Assembly (NCBI GenBank): GCA_021783435.1
Contig: JAJXUC010000001.1
Coordinates: forward strand, 1-64,000
Direction of reading: 5' to 3'
Origin: Pseudomonadota bacterium
Lineage (GTDB): Bacteria; Pseudomonadota; Gammaproteobacteria; Burkholderiales; Burkholderiaceae
Length of the DNA: 64,000 bases
Shown: positions 36,571-46,030 of the stretch, in pieces
How the letters are laid out: every line of letters starts with the position of its first letter
Position numbering within the stretch: position 1 is the stretch's first letter
Notes under the pieces: model-generated
The model's database searches: none
What the model saw: only the letters and a program-made list of their open reading frames with translations
What the model was told of the DNA's origin: nothing
Made by a program: the position numbers and the translations under genes

Positions 36571-37452
36571 CGCCGCGCCGAGCAGGGTGGACAGGCTGAC
36601 CAGCCCTGCCACATACGGCCCGTCGCCACCCATGCGCGCCGCCAGCACGTAGGCGCTGGACGCGGTGGGCATGGCGGCGAACATCACCACCACCGTGGCT
36701 TCCAGCGGTGTCAGATGCAACCACAGTGCCAGAGCCCAGGCAATGAGCGGAATGAAGGCATGGCGCACGGCCATCAACCACGCCGTGAGGCGTCCATCGC
36801 GGTGAATGCCGCGCCATTGCAAGCCAGCGCCCACCGTCATCAGCCCCATCGCAATGGACGCGCTGCCGATGCGATCGAGCACCGGCAGCACCAGCGCCGG
36901 CGGTTTGAGCCCCAGACTGTGCGCCACCAGTCCGGCGGCCGTGGCGACGATCAGAGGATTGCGCAGCAACTCGCGCAGCAAGCCCTGCTGCGCGTGCCTG
37001 GCCAGCGGCCACACCGCCGCCGCATTGCACAGTGGCACGCCGAAGGCGATGAGCACGGCCACGAGCGACACCGCCTGCGCCCCTCCCAGCCGATCGGCAA
37101 CGGCCAGCGCGATGTAGGAGTTGAAGCGGAAGGCGCACTGCACGCCGCTTGCGGTGCGGCGCTTGTCGGCCCGCAGCCAGAACGCCGCGTAAGCCAGGGC
37201 AATGCCGCAGAGCAGCGCGCCGATGCCGGCCAGCAGGACCGACGAAGCCCCAGCCAGGGTGTAGTGACCGCGGCTGCTGGTGGAGAACAGTAGCACCGGA
37301 AACAACACGTAATAGACAAGCCGCTCGATGCCGCTCCAGACATCGCGCTTGAGCGAAGTCCATTGCGACAAGGCAAAGCCCAGTGCGATGAGCGCGAAGT
37401 CCGGGAACAGCAACAGGGCGTTGTGCGACATGAGGCGCAGCATACCGAGCAA
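36532..37452 (-). CDS. AEC-family (auxin efflux carrier-like) transporter
   Basis: A 306-residue inner-membrane protein with about ten hydrophobic segments in the inverted five-plus-five arrangement of the AEC/PIN-like family. FRFNSYIALAVADRLGG and MFAAMPTASSAYVLAARMGGD are the conserved unwound-helix regions. Bacterial members are carriers of malate, malonate and similar acids, or uncharacterised. The gene stands alone on the - strand, diverges from the methyltransferase gene to its right, and overlaps queG tail to tail. The start could also be at a Met seven residues in. Confidence 0.85.
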   Translation of the reverse strand: MLGMLRLMSHNALLLFPDFALIALGFALSQWTSLKRDVWSGIERLVYYVLFPVLLFSTSSRGHYTLAGASSVLLAGIGALLCGIALAYAAFWLRADKRRTASGVQCAFRFNSYIALAVADRLGGAQAVSLVAVLIAFGVPLCNAAAVWPLARHAQQGLLRELLRNPLIVATAAGLVAHSLGLKPPALVLPVLDRIGSASIAMGLMTVGAGLQWRGIHRDGRLTAWLMAVRHAFIPLIAWALALWLHLTPLEATVVVMFAAMPTASSAYVLAARMGGDGPYVAGLVSLSTLLGAASLPVFLSLMQRV

Positions 37453-37547
37453 GCTTCATCCCCGTCTCCGAAGACTCGGTCCTGCAATGCTGGCGTTGAT
37501 GGACCGGACCTGCAGCCAAGCGTCCGTCAGGCGACTAGCATCGAGCC

Positions 37548-38156
37548 ATGCCAGCCTCAAACCACGTGCCGCAACGCGTTGCCCAGCCAGCACATCCGCC
37601 CCGTTGGGACGCTGTGCTCGCGTTGCCTTTCGGCAAGCTCGGCCTGCGCTGCTCCGAGATAGAAGTGCTCGCCCTCGAATACCTGCCGGCGGCCACGCCG
37701 CCGCGAACCGCGCCAACCCCGTTGGCGCGCGAGGTGCAGGCGCAACTGGAAGCGTTTTGCCGCGATCCAGGCCATCGTTTCGACTTGCCGTTGGCAACCG
37801 CCGGCACCGCCTTCCAGCGTCGCGTCTGGGCCTTGCTGAGCGAGATTCCCTGCGGCACCACGCGCACCTATGGCCAGGCTGCGCGGCAACTCGAGACTGC
37901 AGCGCGCGCCGTGGGCCAAGCTTGTGGTGCCAATCCTTTTGCGCCGGTGATTCCCTGCCACCGCATCGTCGCCGCTGCAGGCTTGGGAGGCTTTGCCCAT
38001 TCGACCGATGCCGCTGGTGAGTTGTTGCGCATCAAACGCTGGCTGCTGCTGCACGAGGGGGCGCCAGCCAACGGTGCGGACCAAGCCGTGCATGCGCTGG
38101 CTGCGGCAACCGGCGAGGTGGTGCAAAGCCAGCCTTGTGGAGCGGTTCATGACTGA
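37548..38156 (+). CDS. ogt: Methylated-DNA--protein-cysteine methyltransferase
   Basis: A 202-residue suicide repair protein that removes methyl groups from O6 of guanine. The active-site PCHR box has Cys137, followed by VAAAGLGGFAHSTDAAGELLRIKRWLLLHEG; the helix-turn-helix RTYGQAARQLE lies before it. The N-terminal domain is shorter and less conserved, as in Ogt. The start ATG lacks a strong ribosome site. The stop overlaps the xerD start by eight bases. Confidence 0.93.
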   Translation: MPASNHVPQRVAQPAHPPRWDAVLALPFGKLGLRCSEIEVLALEYLPAATPPRTAPTPLAREVQAQLEAFCRDPGHRFDLPLATAGTAFQRRVWALLSEIPCGTTRTYGQAARQLETAARAVGQACGANPFAPVIPCHRIVAAAGLGGFAHSTDAAGELLRIKRWLLLHEGAPANGADQAVHALAAATGEVVQSQPCGAVHD

Positions 38157-39210
38157 AGTCGAAGCCGCGGCAGTCTCGAGCGCAGGCGCCGCACGGTCGA
38201 CGATCCAGATGTCCAGCGACACCCCCGAAGCCACGACGGTCACGCGCCAACGCGGCCGCCCGACCGCGCACCCTGACTGGCCGCAAGCGCCCGCCGCCTG
38301 TATCGACAGTATTCAGCGCTTTTGCGACACCCTCTGGTTGGAACATGGCCTGTCCACCAACACCCTGGCGGCCTATCGCAGTGACCTGACCCTGTTCGCA
38401 CGCTGGCTGGCGCTTGCCGGCAGTCCGGGCTTGCATGCTGCCACCGAGGCCGACCTGCTGGCCTATCTCGCCGCGCGTTTCGCCGGCAGCAAGGCCACGG
38501 CGTCCAACCGCCGCCTTGCTGCCTTGCGACGCTACTTTCACTGGATCCTGCGCGAGCGCCTGCGCGGCGACGACCCCACGCTCAAGCTCGAACGCGCGCG
38601 CGAGCAGGCACGGCGCCCCAAGACCTTGAGCGAAGCCCAGGTCGAGGCCCTGCTGCTGGCGCCGGATGTGAACACGCCGCTGGGTCTGCGCGACCGCACC
38701 ATGTTGGAGCTGCTCTACGCCAGTGGTCTGCGGGTGAGCGAACTGGTGGCGCTCAAGGCCGTGCATCTGAGCCTGGCCGATGCCGTGGTGCGTATCGTGG
38801 CCGGCAAGGGCGGCAAGGACAGGCTGGTGCCGTTCGGTGAGCAAGCCGCATTCTGGCTGGAACGCTATGCACGCGAGGCCCGCCCGGCTTTGCTGGGCGC
38901 GGGTGACAGCGATTTTCTGTTCATCACCCGCCGCAGTGGTCGAGCCGGCAAGCGTGCACCCGGCGGCATGACGCGGCAGATGTTCTGGACCCTGCTCAAG
39001 CGTCACGCGCTGCGCGCCGGTGTCGATGCGCCACTCTCGCCCCACACGCTGCGACATGCATTCGCCACCCATCTGCTCAACCACGGCGCCGACCTGCGGG
39101 TGGTGCAATTGCTGCTCGGCCACGCTGACATCTCCACCACGCAGATCTACACCCATGTCGCGCGCGAGCGGCTCAAGCAACTGCACGCGCATCACCATCC
39201 CCGGGGCTAG
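38149..39210 (+). CDS. xerD: Tyrosine recombinase XerD
   Basis: A 353-residue site-specific recombinase that, with XerC, resolves chromosome dimers at dif. The catalytic set is complete: Arg195 (SGLRVSEL), Lys220 (GKGGKDR), His299 and Arg302 (SPHTLRHAFATHL), His325 (LLGHADIS) and the nucleophile Tyr334 (TTQIYTHV). The N-terminal SAM-like domain starts near residue 45. About 40 extra N-terminal residues make it longer than E. coli XerD (298); an internal ATG at 38209 would remove 20 of them. It is coupled to ogt by an eight-base overlap. It is a core gene here, with no integron or prophage signs. Confidence 0.93.
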   Translation: MTEVEAAAVSSAGAARSTIQMSSDTPEATTVTRQRGRPTAHPDWPQAPAACIDSIQRFCDTLWLEHGLSTNTLAAYRSDLTLFARWLALAGSPGLHAATEADLLAYLAARFAGSKATASNRRLAALRRYFHWILRERLRGDDPTLKLERAREQARRPKTLSEAQVEALLLAPDVNTPLGLRDRTMLELLYASGLRVSELVALKAVHLSLADAVVRIVAGKGGKDRLVPFGEQAAFWLERYAREARPALLGAGDSDFLFITRRSGRAGKRAPGGMTRQMFWTLLKRHALRAGVDAPLSPHTLRHAFATHLLNHGADLRVVQLLLGHADISTTQIYTHVARERLKQLHAHHHPRG

Positions 39211-39220
39211 GATCCCATCC

Positions 39221-39817
39221 ATGGCACACAATGACTTCGGGTCTGCCCTGATCCTGCTGTTGCTGATCCTCGATCCGTTCGGCAACCTGCCGTTCTTCAT
39301 CGCCATCATGCGGCAGTTGCCGAAGCAGCGCCGGCTGCCCGTGGCGCTGCGCGAAATCGGCATCGCCTACGTGGTGTTGCTGGCGTTCATGTGGGGCGGG
39401 CAGGGGTTCTTGCGCATCATGGGCCTGAGCCAGCCGGCGCTGGAAGTGGCCGGCGGCGTCATTCTGCTGCTGGTCGCCATCAAGATGATCTTTTCCAGCA
39501 CGTCCGAAATTTTTGGTGGAACCGACGGCAAGGAGCCGATGGTTTTCCCGCTGGCCGTGCCCTTGCTGGCGGGGCCCTCGGCGCTGGCCACGGTGCTGCT
39601 GCTGACCTCACGCCAACCAGGGCAAATGTGGACCTGGGTGGCCGCGCTGACCGCTGCCATCGTCGTCACCGGTGGCCTGCTGCTGATGGCCGAGACCCTG
39701 CTGAAATGGGTGGGCGACTCGGTCATGCGTGCCGGCGAAAAGCTCATGGGGCTGATCCTTACCGCCATCGCCGTCAATATGCTGCTGGGCGGGCTGCGCA
39801 CCTACTTTCTGCATTGA
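39221..39817 (+). CDS. marC: MarC-family integral membrane protein
   Basis: A 198-residue inner-membrane protein with six hydrophobic segments, matching the MarC/NAAT family (LLILDPFGNLPFFIAIM, FPLAVPLLAGPSALATVLLL, GLILTAIAVNMLLGGLR). E. coli MarC was once linked to antibiotic resistance, but that was not confirmed, and the transport role is uncertain. It starts ten bases after xerD, so the ogt-xerD-marC group is likely one unit. Confidence 0.9.
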   Translation: MAHNDFGSALILLLLILDPFGNLPFFIAIMRQLPKQRRLPVALREIGIAYVVLLAFMWGGQGFLRIMGLSQPALEVAGGVILLLVAIKMIFSSTSEIFGGTDGKEPMVFPLAVPLLAGPSALATVLLLTSRQPGQMWTWVAALTAAIVVTGGLLLMAETLLKWVGDSVMRAGEKLMGLILTAIAVNMLLGGLRTYFLH

Positions 39818-39928
39818 CCCTGAACCGCAATGTTCGCCAGGGCCCTTGTCCGGACGCCGCGCATCAGCCACAGCCTGCCAGGCGCCTGCGCCTTGACTCA
39901 CCTCCACTGAGCGCCATCGACGCGCGTT

Positions 39929-40819
39929 TCAGGTGTCTGCCCAGGCGCGCTGCATCCAGCCGCGCAAGCGCGCCGCAAACTGGTTCAGCGCCAGCCCTGT
40001 CAGCACCAGCACCCCGGCGACGAGCTTCCAGGGCTGCATGCCTTCATGCAGCACCAGCGAGCCCGACACCATGCCGGCCACGGGAACGAGCAAGGCAAAC
40101 GGCGCGACCTGCGAGGCCGGATACCGCCGCATCAACATCGACCAGATGCCGAAGCCGAACAGCGTATTCGGGTAGGACTGGAACAACACCGTGATCCACG
40201 ACATGGTGTTCATCGCCAGCAGCGCCGCCCACATCGCATGTGGCCCTTCCACCAGAGCCGAAATGACAAACAACGGCGGCACCGCAACCAGGCTGCCCCA
40301 AACCACCAGCGACATCGGGTTCACCACCTTCATGCGCTTGGTCAGCACATTTGCCACGGCCCACGAGCAAGCAGCGCCCACCACCAGCAGCAGTCCGATG
40401 AAGGTGGACGGTGTGTCCAGATGCCAGGCCACCACTCCCATGCCCAGCAGCGCAATGCCGGCGCCGGACAACTGCGTGAAGCGCGCATGCTCGCCCAGCA
40501 GCCACCACGCCAGTCCGATGGTGAAAAACGCCTGCAATTGAATGACCAGCGACGACAACCCAGCCGGCATGCCCAGCTTCATGCCCACGAACAACAAGCC
40601 GAACTGCACCGCAAACTGCGCCAGCCCCCATCCGACCAGCAATTGCCACGGCACCGTCGGACGGGGAACGAAGAACACCAAGGGCAATGCGGCGAAGGTG
40701 AAGCGCAGCGCGGTGAAAAACAGCGGCGGCATGCCCTGCAGCCCGATCTTGATCACCACGAAGTTGAAGCCCCAGATCGTGACCGTGAGCAGGGCGAGAA
40801 GGATATGGCGCAGGCGCAT
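39929..40819 (-). CDS. eamA: EamA-family drug/metabolite exporter
   Basis: A 296-residue ten-helix inner-membrane protein of the drug/metabolite transporter superfamily. Two EamA repeats are visible (LTVTIWGFNFVVIKIGLQGMPPLFF and SLVVWGSLVAVPPLF-based). The sequence is close in type to E. coli EamA, which exports O-acetylserine and cysteine. ATG 40819 (MRLRH) is preferred; a reading from 40915 would add 32 residues lacking a matching segment. It converges with marC. Confidence 0.85.
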   Translation of the reverse strand: MRLRHILLALLTVTIWGFNFVVIKIGLQGMPPLFFTALRFTFAALPLVFFVPRPTVPWQLLVGWGLAQFAVQFGLLFVGMKLGMPAGLSSLVIQLQAFFTIGLAWWLLGEHARFTQLSGAGIALLGMGVVAWHLDTPSTFIGLLLVVGAACSWAVANVLTKRMKVVNPMSLVVWGSLVAVPPLFVISALVEGPHAMWAALLAMNTMSWITVLFQSYPNTLFGFGIWSMLMRRYPASQVAPFALLVPVAGMVSGSLVLHEGMQPWKLVAGVLVLTGLALNQFAARLRGWMQRAWADT

Positions 40820-41019
40820 GGGAGCGGATTGAGAAAATGGGGATAACCATCGTAGTCCGAGGCACTGCTGCACGTACGCGCTGCGTGAGACGGAGGCCTT
40901 GCGCCGGTTCGACAAGGCTTGCCGACCTGGTCCAACGTCAACTGAAGAGTGAGGCCGAGGCCGATTGCCCGGCAGTCGCTGAACTCGATTGGCAGAGACG
41001 CCAACCGAGCTGCCGAGCG

Positions 41020-41877
41020 TTATCTCTCGACTTCAAGCCGGTCGAGTTCCGCGAGCGTGAAACCGGCCTCCAGGCGCGCCTCGCGATTGAACGGCGGCTT
41101 CATGCGTGGCGCACCGAAGCGGGCGGCGAGTTCGTCATGTGCGGTGATCGGGTCGACGTTCGCACGCTCGCAAGCCCAGTGGTACCAGCGGTTGCCGATG
41201 GCGACATGGCCGATCTCGTCGGCCAGGATGCGATCGAGAATCGCCGCGCCGCGTTGATCGCCAGCGGCAGCGAGCTTGGCGCGGATGCCGGGGTTCACGT
41301 CCAGGCCGCGCGCTTCCAGGGTGCGTGGCACCAGGGCCATGCGGGCGAGGAGGTCGGAGGCGGTTTTTTCCGCCATATCCCACAGGCCGTTATGGGCGGC
41401 AAAGTCGCCGTAGTCGTGGCCGATGCTGCGCAAGTGCTGGCGCAGCAGGGTGAAGTGCTCGGCCTCTTCGGCGGCCACGCCCAGCCAGTCGCGGTAATAG
41501 TCCTGTGGCAGATGGGCGAAACGCCACGCGGCATCGAGCGCGAGGTTGATGGCATTGAACTCGATGTGGGTGATGGCGTGGAGCAGCGTGGCGCGGCCGA
41601 GCGGGTGGCTGGCGTTGCGCCGGGGCATTTGCTGTGCAGGCATCAACTCCGGTCGGGAGGGCCGGCCGGGGAGGGCGCTCGACGGCAGAGGCTGTAAAAC
41701 CACGGACGGGTCAAGCGCCAAGCGTCCGGTTTGCAAGGCATCACGCAAGGCCAGCGCCAAGGCGACTTTGCGCGTCGGGTCAGGCTCCGTCAGCGCGGCG
41801 AGGGCGCCGCCGCGGGCGCAGCGGGTGCTCGTGGCCTGGGCGTGCGTCGCGTTCACGGATGGTGCCGTGCTGCTCAC
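41020..41877 (-). CDS. DUF455 ferritin-like protein
   Basis: A 285-residue protein of the DUF455 family. The helical core holds acidic and histidine residues in the pattern of a ferritin-like di-iron site: HIEFNAINLALDAAWRF, WLGVAAEEAEHFTLLRQHL and RILADEIGHVAIGNRWY. It may be a di-iron oxidase or hydroxylase; the substrate is not known. The start is a GTG whose sequence GTGA overlaps the SPFH-gene stop, so translation of the two is coupled. Confidence 0.85.
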   Translation of the reverse strand: MSSTAPSVNATHAQATSTRCARGGALAALTEPDPTRKVALALALRDALQTGRLALDPSVVLQPLPSSALPGRPSRPELMPAQQMPRRNASHPLGRATLLHAITHIEFNAINLALDAAWRFAHLPQDYYRDWLGVAAEEAEHFTLLRQHLRSIGHDYGDFAAHNGLWDMAEKTASDLLARMALVPRTLEARGLDVNPGIRAKLAAAGDQRGAAILDRILADEIGHVAIGNRWYHWACERANVDPITAHDELAARFGAPRMKPPFNREARLEAGFTLAELDRLEVER

Positions 41878-42779
41878 TGGATTTTCTTCAGCACCGTCAT
41901 GGCCGAGGCGATGAGCCCTGCGGCCTGGCTCATGTCATTGGGAACGACGAGGGTGGTGCTGGCCTTGGCGACGTTGGCGTAGGCCTCCAAACTTTGTTGT
42001 GCCACCTTGAGCTGCACGGCTTCGATGCCGCCGGGTTTGCCGATGGCGACGGCCACCACTTCCAGCGCGTGGGCGGTGGCGTTGGCCACAGCTTCGATGG
42101 CGGCCGCTTCACCCTGGGCGCGGTTGATGGCGGCCTGGCGTTCTCCCTCGGAGCGTTCGATGAAGGCCTGGCGCTCGCCCTCGGCCTGATTGATCTGCTG
42201 CTGCCGCGCGCCTTCGGAGGTGGCGATGACGGCGCGCTTTTCACGTTCGGCGGTGATCTGGCGCTGCATCGCGTGCAGGATTTCACCGGGCGGCGTCAGG
42301 TCCTTGATTTCGTAGCGCAGCACCTTCACACCCCAGTTCATGGCGGCGTCGTCGAGCGCCGACACCACGCTGTGGTTGATGAAATCGCGTTCCTCGAAGG
42401 TCTTGTCGAGCTCGAGCTTGCCGATGACCGAGCGCAGCGTGGTCTGCGCCAGTTGCGAAATGGCCAGCACGTAGTTGGACGAGCCGTAGCTGGCACGCAT
42501 GGGGTCGGTCACTTGGAAATAGAGAATGCCATCGACCGTGAGTTGGGTGTTGTCACGGGTGATACAGATCTGGCTGGCGATGTCCAGCGGCACTTCTTTC
42601 TGCATGTGCTTGTAGGCGACGCGGTCGATGAAGGGGACGATGAAGCTCAGACCCGGCGCCAGGGTGCGGTCGTATTTTCCCAGGCGCTCCACCACCCAGG
42701 CATGCTGTTGCGGCACCACCTTCACGCCCCGCGAAACGATGATGATGGCGATGATGACCAGGATGATGGCCAGTTCCAT
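41874..42779 (-). CDS. SPFH/stomatin-like membrane protein
   Basis: A 301-residue band-7 protein. One N-terminal membrane helix (MELAIILVIIAIIIVS) is followed by the SPFH domain (VVPQQHAWVVERLGKYDRTLAPGL) and a long Ala/Glu/Gln coiled coil (QGEAAAIEAVA region), the build of the QmcA/paraslipin group. Such proteins form large rings on the membrane and, with NfeD partners, affect membrane quality control. An NfeD gene lies 110 bases upstream and DUF455 overlaps downstream. ATG 42779 begins the membrane helix. Confidence 0.93.
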   Translation of the reverse strand: MELAIILVIIAIIIVSRGVKVVPQQHAWVVERLGKYDRTLAPGLSFIVPFIDRVAYKHMQKEVPLDIASQICITRDNTQLTVDGILYFQVTDPMRASYGSSNYVLAISQLAQTTLRSVIGKLELDKTFEERDFINHSVVSALDDAAMNWGVKVLRYEIKDLTPPGEILHAMQRQITAEREKRAVIATSEGARQQQINQAEGERQAFIERSEGERQAAINRAQGEAAAIEAVANATAHALEVVAVAIGKPGGIEAVQLKVAQQSLEAYANVAKASTTLVVPNDMSQAAGLIASAMTVLKKIQ

Positions 42780-42889
42780 GGCAGCTCTCCAGTTGTTGGG
42801 CGATGGGTGCAGCGCGTTTGTCAGCGAGCTGCGGAAGTCGAAAGTCGGGCCCGAGGGCAATGTCGCGACGAGAGCGGCAAGGTCCGAGA

Positions 42890-43366
42890 TCAGCCCGGAT
42901 GCGTGCCGGATTGTGCCTGCGCAGTGTTGGCGCTGTCAGTCGACTGCGGTTCCAGCACCAGGGTATTGCCGTCCATGGCCTGGATGCGGTACTGCCCCGG
43001 CAGCGCTGCGCCATGGCCGCCAAAGCGGGCGGTCCAGTCGCTGCCGCGGTAACGCACGCGGGCTTCGCCGTTGGCATCCCAAGTGCCGACCTGCACGATG
43101 GAACCGATATCGAGGTTGATGTCGCGGTTGGCCTGTGGCGCCGTCTTGACGCGCCTGTTGCGCATGGTGTAAAGCACGGCGATCAAGCCCGCGCCGACCA
43201 CGGCTGCGGCCACCCATTGCCAGGTGACGCCAAGGCCCAGGTGTGCCGCCAGGGCCCCGGCCGTGGCGCCAACAGCCAGCATCAGCAAATAAAAACTGCC
43301 GCTGGCGAGTTCCAGCGCAACCAGCACAGCGGCGATGATCCACCATTGAACGGGGGTGCTCATCAT
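42890..43366 (-). CDS. NfeD-like short membrane protein
   Basis: A 158-residue protein of the short (truncated) NfeD type. Three membrane segments occupy about 8-75, then a C-terminal OB-fold (SIVQVGTWDANGEARVRYRGSDWTARFGG). NfeD proteins pair with SPFH proteins such as the one encoded next. There is no serine protease domain, unlike long NfeD. A Met two positions later may be the start. It diverges from the decarboxylase gene to the right. Confidence 0.9.
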   Translation of the reverse strand: MMSTPVQWWIIAAVLVALELASGSFYLLMLAVGATAGALAAHLGLGVTWQWVAAAVVGAGLIAVLYTMRNRRVKTAPQANRDINLDIGSIVQVGTWDANGEARVRYRGSDWTARFGGHGAALPGQYRIQAMDGNTLVLEPQSTDSANTAQAQSGTHPG

Positions 43367-43460
43367 GACGGTCTCCCGTGGTTTTGATTTGTCACAGCAT
43401 GATTTTTCTACACTTCGCGCTTCACCTGGGGCGTAAGCCTATCTCTCACCGGAGCTCATC

Positions 43461-45722
43461 ATGCGCTTTCGTTTCCCCATCGTCATCATCGACGAGGACT
43501 TTCGCTCCGAAAACAACTCGGGTCTAGGCATTCGCGCGCTGGCGCAGGCCATCGAGGCCGAGGGCATCGAGGTGCTGGGCGTGACCAGCTTCGGCGATCT
43601 GTCCAGCTTTGCCCAGCAGCAGTCGCGCGCCAGCGCCTTCATCCTGTCCATCGACGATGAGGAGTTCGCCGCTGTCGAGGTCAATGCCGAAGCCCCGGTG
43701 TTGCAGACCTTGCGCAAATTCATCGAGGAAATTCGCTTTCGCAACGCGGAAATCCCCATCTACCTCTACGGCGAAACCCGCACTTCGCGGCACATTCCCA
43801 ACGACATCTTGCGCGAACTGCATGGTTTCATCCATATGTTCGAGGACACGCCGGAGTTTGTCGCGCGCCACATCATTCGCGAATCCAAGGCTTATCTGGA
43901 TTCTCTGGCGCCGCCGTTTTTTCGCGCCCTGGTGGGCTACGCGGCCGACGGCTCCTACTCCTGGCATTGCCCCGGCCATTCCGGTGGCGTCGCTTTCCTG
44001 AAGAGTCCGGTGGGGCAGATGTTCCACCAGTTCTTCGGTGAAAACCTGTTGCGTGCCGATGTCTGCAACTCGGTGGATGAACTCGGCCAGTTGCTCGATC
44101 ACACCGGCCCCGTGGCTGCGTCGGAACGCAATGCCGCGCGCATTTTCCACGCCGACCATCTGTTCTTCGTCACCAACGGCACCTCCACCTCGAACAAGAT
44201 GGTGTGGCATTCCACCGTGGCGCCCGGCGATGTGGTGGTGGTGGACCGCAACTGCCACAAGAGCGTGCTGCACGCCATCATCATGACGGGCGCGTTGCCC
44301 GTGTTCCTCACGCCGACGCGCAACCATTACGGCATCATCGGCCCGATTCCGAAGGACGAATTCAAGCCCGAGAACATCGAGCGCAAGATTGCCGCCAACC
44401 CGCTGACGGCGCATCTGTCGGGCAAGGTCAAACCGCGGGTGTTGACCATCACGCAGTCGACCTACGATGGCGTGATCTACAACGTCGACACCATTAAGCA
44501 GATGCTCGATGGCTACATCGACACCCTGCATTTCGACGAGGCCTGGCTGCCGCACGCCACATTCCATCCGTTCTACACCGGTATGCACGCCATCGGTTTC
44601 GGCCGGCGGCGCACCAAAGAGGCCATGGTGTTTTCCACCCAGTCCACGCACAAACTTCTGGCGGGGCTGAGCCAGGCGTCGCAAATTCTGGTGCAGGACT
44701 CCGAGACCCGCAGTCTGGATCGCCCGCGTTTCAACGAGGCCTACCTGATGCACAGCTCGACCTCGCCGCAATATGCCATCATCGCCTCGTGCGACGTGGC
44801 TGCGGCGATGATGGAGCCGCCGGGAGGCACAGCGCTGGTGGCGGAGAGCATTCTGGAGGCGCTGAACTTCCGCCGCGCCATGCGCAAGGTCGACGAGGAG
44901 TTCGGCCACGACTGGTGGTTCAAGGTCTGGGGACCCGACGAATTGGCGCCGGAAGACATCGGCGCGCGCGAAGACTGGTTGCTCGGACCGCAGGCCCAGT
45001 GGCATGGATTTGGCGAACTGGCGCCAGGCTTCAACATGCTCGACCCGATCAAGGCGACAGTCATCACCCCTGGCCTCGACCTGCACGGCAGCTTCAGCGA
45101 AACCGGCATTCCGGCAGCCATCGTCACCAAATTCCTCGCCGAACACGGTGTCATCGTGGAGAAGACAGGGCTCTACAGTTTTTTCATCATGTTCACGATC
45201 GGCATCACCAAAGGTCGCTGGAACACCCTGGTGACCGCGCTGCAGCAATTCAAGGACGACTACGACCGCAACCAGCCGTTATGGCGCATCCTGCCGGAAT
45301 TCGTCGCCAAGTATCCGGTCTACGAACGCGTGGGCCTGCGGGAGCTGTGTCAGCGCATCCACACCGCCTACCAGGCCAGCGACGTCGCCCGGCTCACCAC
45401 CGAGATGTATCTGTCTGACCTGCAGCCTGCCATGACGCCCACCGAGGCCTATGCCAGGATGGCACACCGCGATATCGAACGCGTGGGGATTGACGATCTG
45501 GAAGGGCGGATCACCACGGCCCTGCTCACACCCTACCCACCAGGCATTCCACTGCTGATCCCAGGCGAGCGCTTCAACCGCAAGATCGTGCAATACCTGC
45601 AGTTCGCACGCGATTTCAACCGCCAGTTCCCGGGCTTCGCCACCGACATCCACGGTCTGGTGGAGGAAGACGGGCCGAGCGGCAAGCGCTATTGCATCGA
45701 CTGCGTTCGGGGAAGCGCGTAA
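43461..45722 (+). CDS. Arginine/lysine/ornithine decarboxylase
   Basis: A 753-residue PLP-dependent decarboxylase of the fold-type I prokaryotic Orn/Lys/Arg group. The N-terminal wing domain is followed by HCPGHSGGVAFLKSPVG, FVTNGTSTSNKMVWHS, FDEAWLPHATFHPFY and the PLP lysine K398 in STQSTHKLLAGLSQ. Length matches the acid-inducible AdiA/biosynthetic SpeF/LdcC types (710-755). The amino acid used (Arg, Lys or Orn) cannot be fixed from sequence. It has its own ribosome site after TCACCGGAGCTC and stands alone. Confidence 0.92.
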   Translation: MRFRFPIVIIDEDFRSENNSGLGIRALAQAIEAEGIEVLGVTSFGDLSSFAQQQSRASAFILSIDDEEFAAVEVNAEAPVLQTLRKFIEEIRFRNAEIPIYLYGETRTSRHIPNDILRELHGFIHMFEDTPEFVARHIIRESKAYLDSLAPPFFRALVGYAADGSYSWHCPGHSGGVAFLKSPVGQMFHQFFGENLLRADVCNSVDELGQLLDHTGPVAASERNAARIFHADHLFFVTNGTSTSNKMVWHSTVAPGDVVVVDRNCHKSVLHAIIMTGALPVFLTPTRNHYGIIGPIPKDEFKPENIERKIAANPLTAHLSGKVKPRVLTITQSTYDGVIYNVDTIKQMLDGYIDTLHFDEAWLPHATFHPFYTGMHAIGFGRRRTKEAMVFSTQSTHKLLAGLSQASQILVQDSETRSLDRPRFNEAYLMHSSTSPQYAIIASCDVAAAMMEPPGGTALVAESILEALNFRRAMRKVDEEFGHDWWFKVWGPDELAPEDIGAREDWLLGPQAQWHGFGELAPGFNMLDPIKATVITPGLDLHGSFSETGIPAAIVTKFLAEHGVIVEKTGLYSFFIMFTIGITKGRWNTLVTALQQFKDDYDRNQPLWRILPEFVAKYPVYERVGLRELCQRIHTAYQASDVARLTTEMYLSDLQPAMTPTEAYARMAHRDIERVGIDDLEGRITTALLTPYPPGIPLLIPGERFNRKIVQYLQFARDFNRQFPGFATDIHGLVEEDGPSGKRYCIDCVRGSA

Positions 45723-45759
45723 GCGCGTCTCCACGCGCGTCGGGAAAACATGGGGATGC

Positions 45760-46017
45760 TCAGCGTTGTTGCTGCTGGTACTGCTGCCGCAGCCGTTGCT
45801 GCTCCTCAGGCGGCAGCCTCTGGTAGCGCTGTTGCTCCTGCAGAATGCGCTGGCGGCGCTCGGGTGGAAGTCGCTCCCATTGCTGCATGCGCTGGTTCCA
45901 TTGCGGCCCGCGCTCCTCACCCTGTCGCTCCCTGTTCGCCATGGCTGGCGCAGCGGCGGTCAGCTCGATCAACGCCAGGGCGAACCCGAGGAGGCGACGC
46001 GAGAATCGCGCTTGCAT
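45760..46017 (-). CDS. DUF3106-family periplasmic protein
   Basis: An 85-residue exported protein. The signal peptide MQARFSRRLLGFALALIELTAAAPAMA is followed by a mature chain dense in Arg, Gln and Glu with WERLPPERRQRILQEQQRYQRLPPEEQQRLRQQ, the DUF3106 pattern. It lies 14 bases from the DUF3619 gene on the same strand. In Burkholderiales the two usually go with the sigma factor upstream. The function is unknown; a periplasmic stress or metal response (compare CpxP/Spy) is only a guess. Confidence 0.75.
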   Translation of the reverse strand: MQARFSRRLLGFALALIELTAAAPAMANRERQGEERGPQWNQRMQQWERLPPERRQRILQEQQRYQRLPPEEQQRLRQQYQQQQR

Positions 46018-46030
46018 GGTGCTCCCCGAA

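Noticed and set aside
38149..39210. The tyrosine recombinase as a phage or integron integrase
   Set aside because: Length, catalytic residues and core-gene neighbours fit XerD; there are no cassettes, phage genes or attachment repeats near it.
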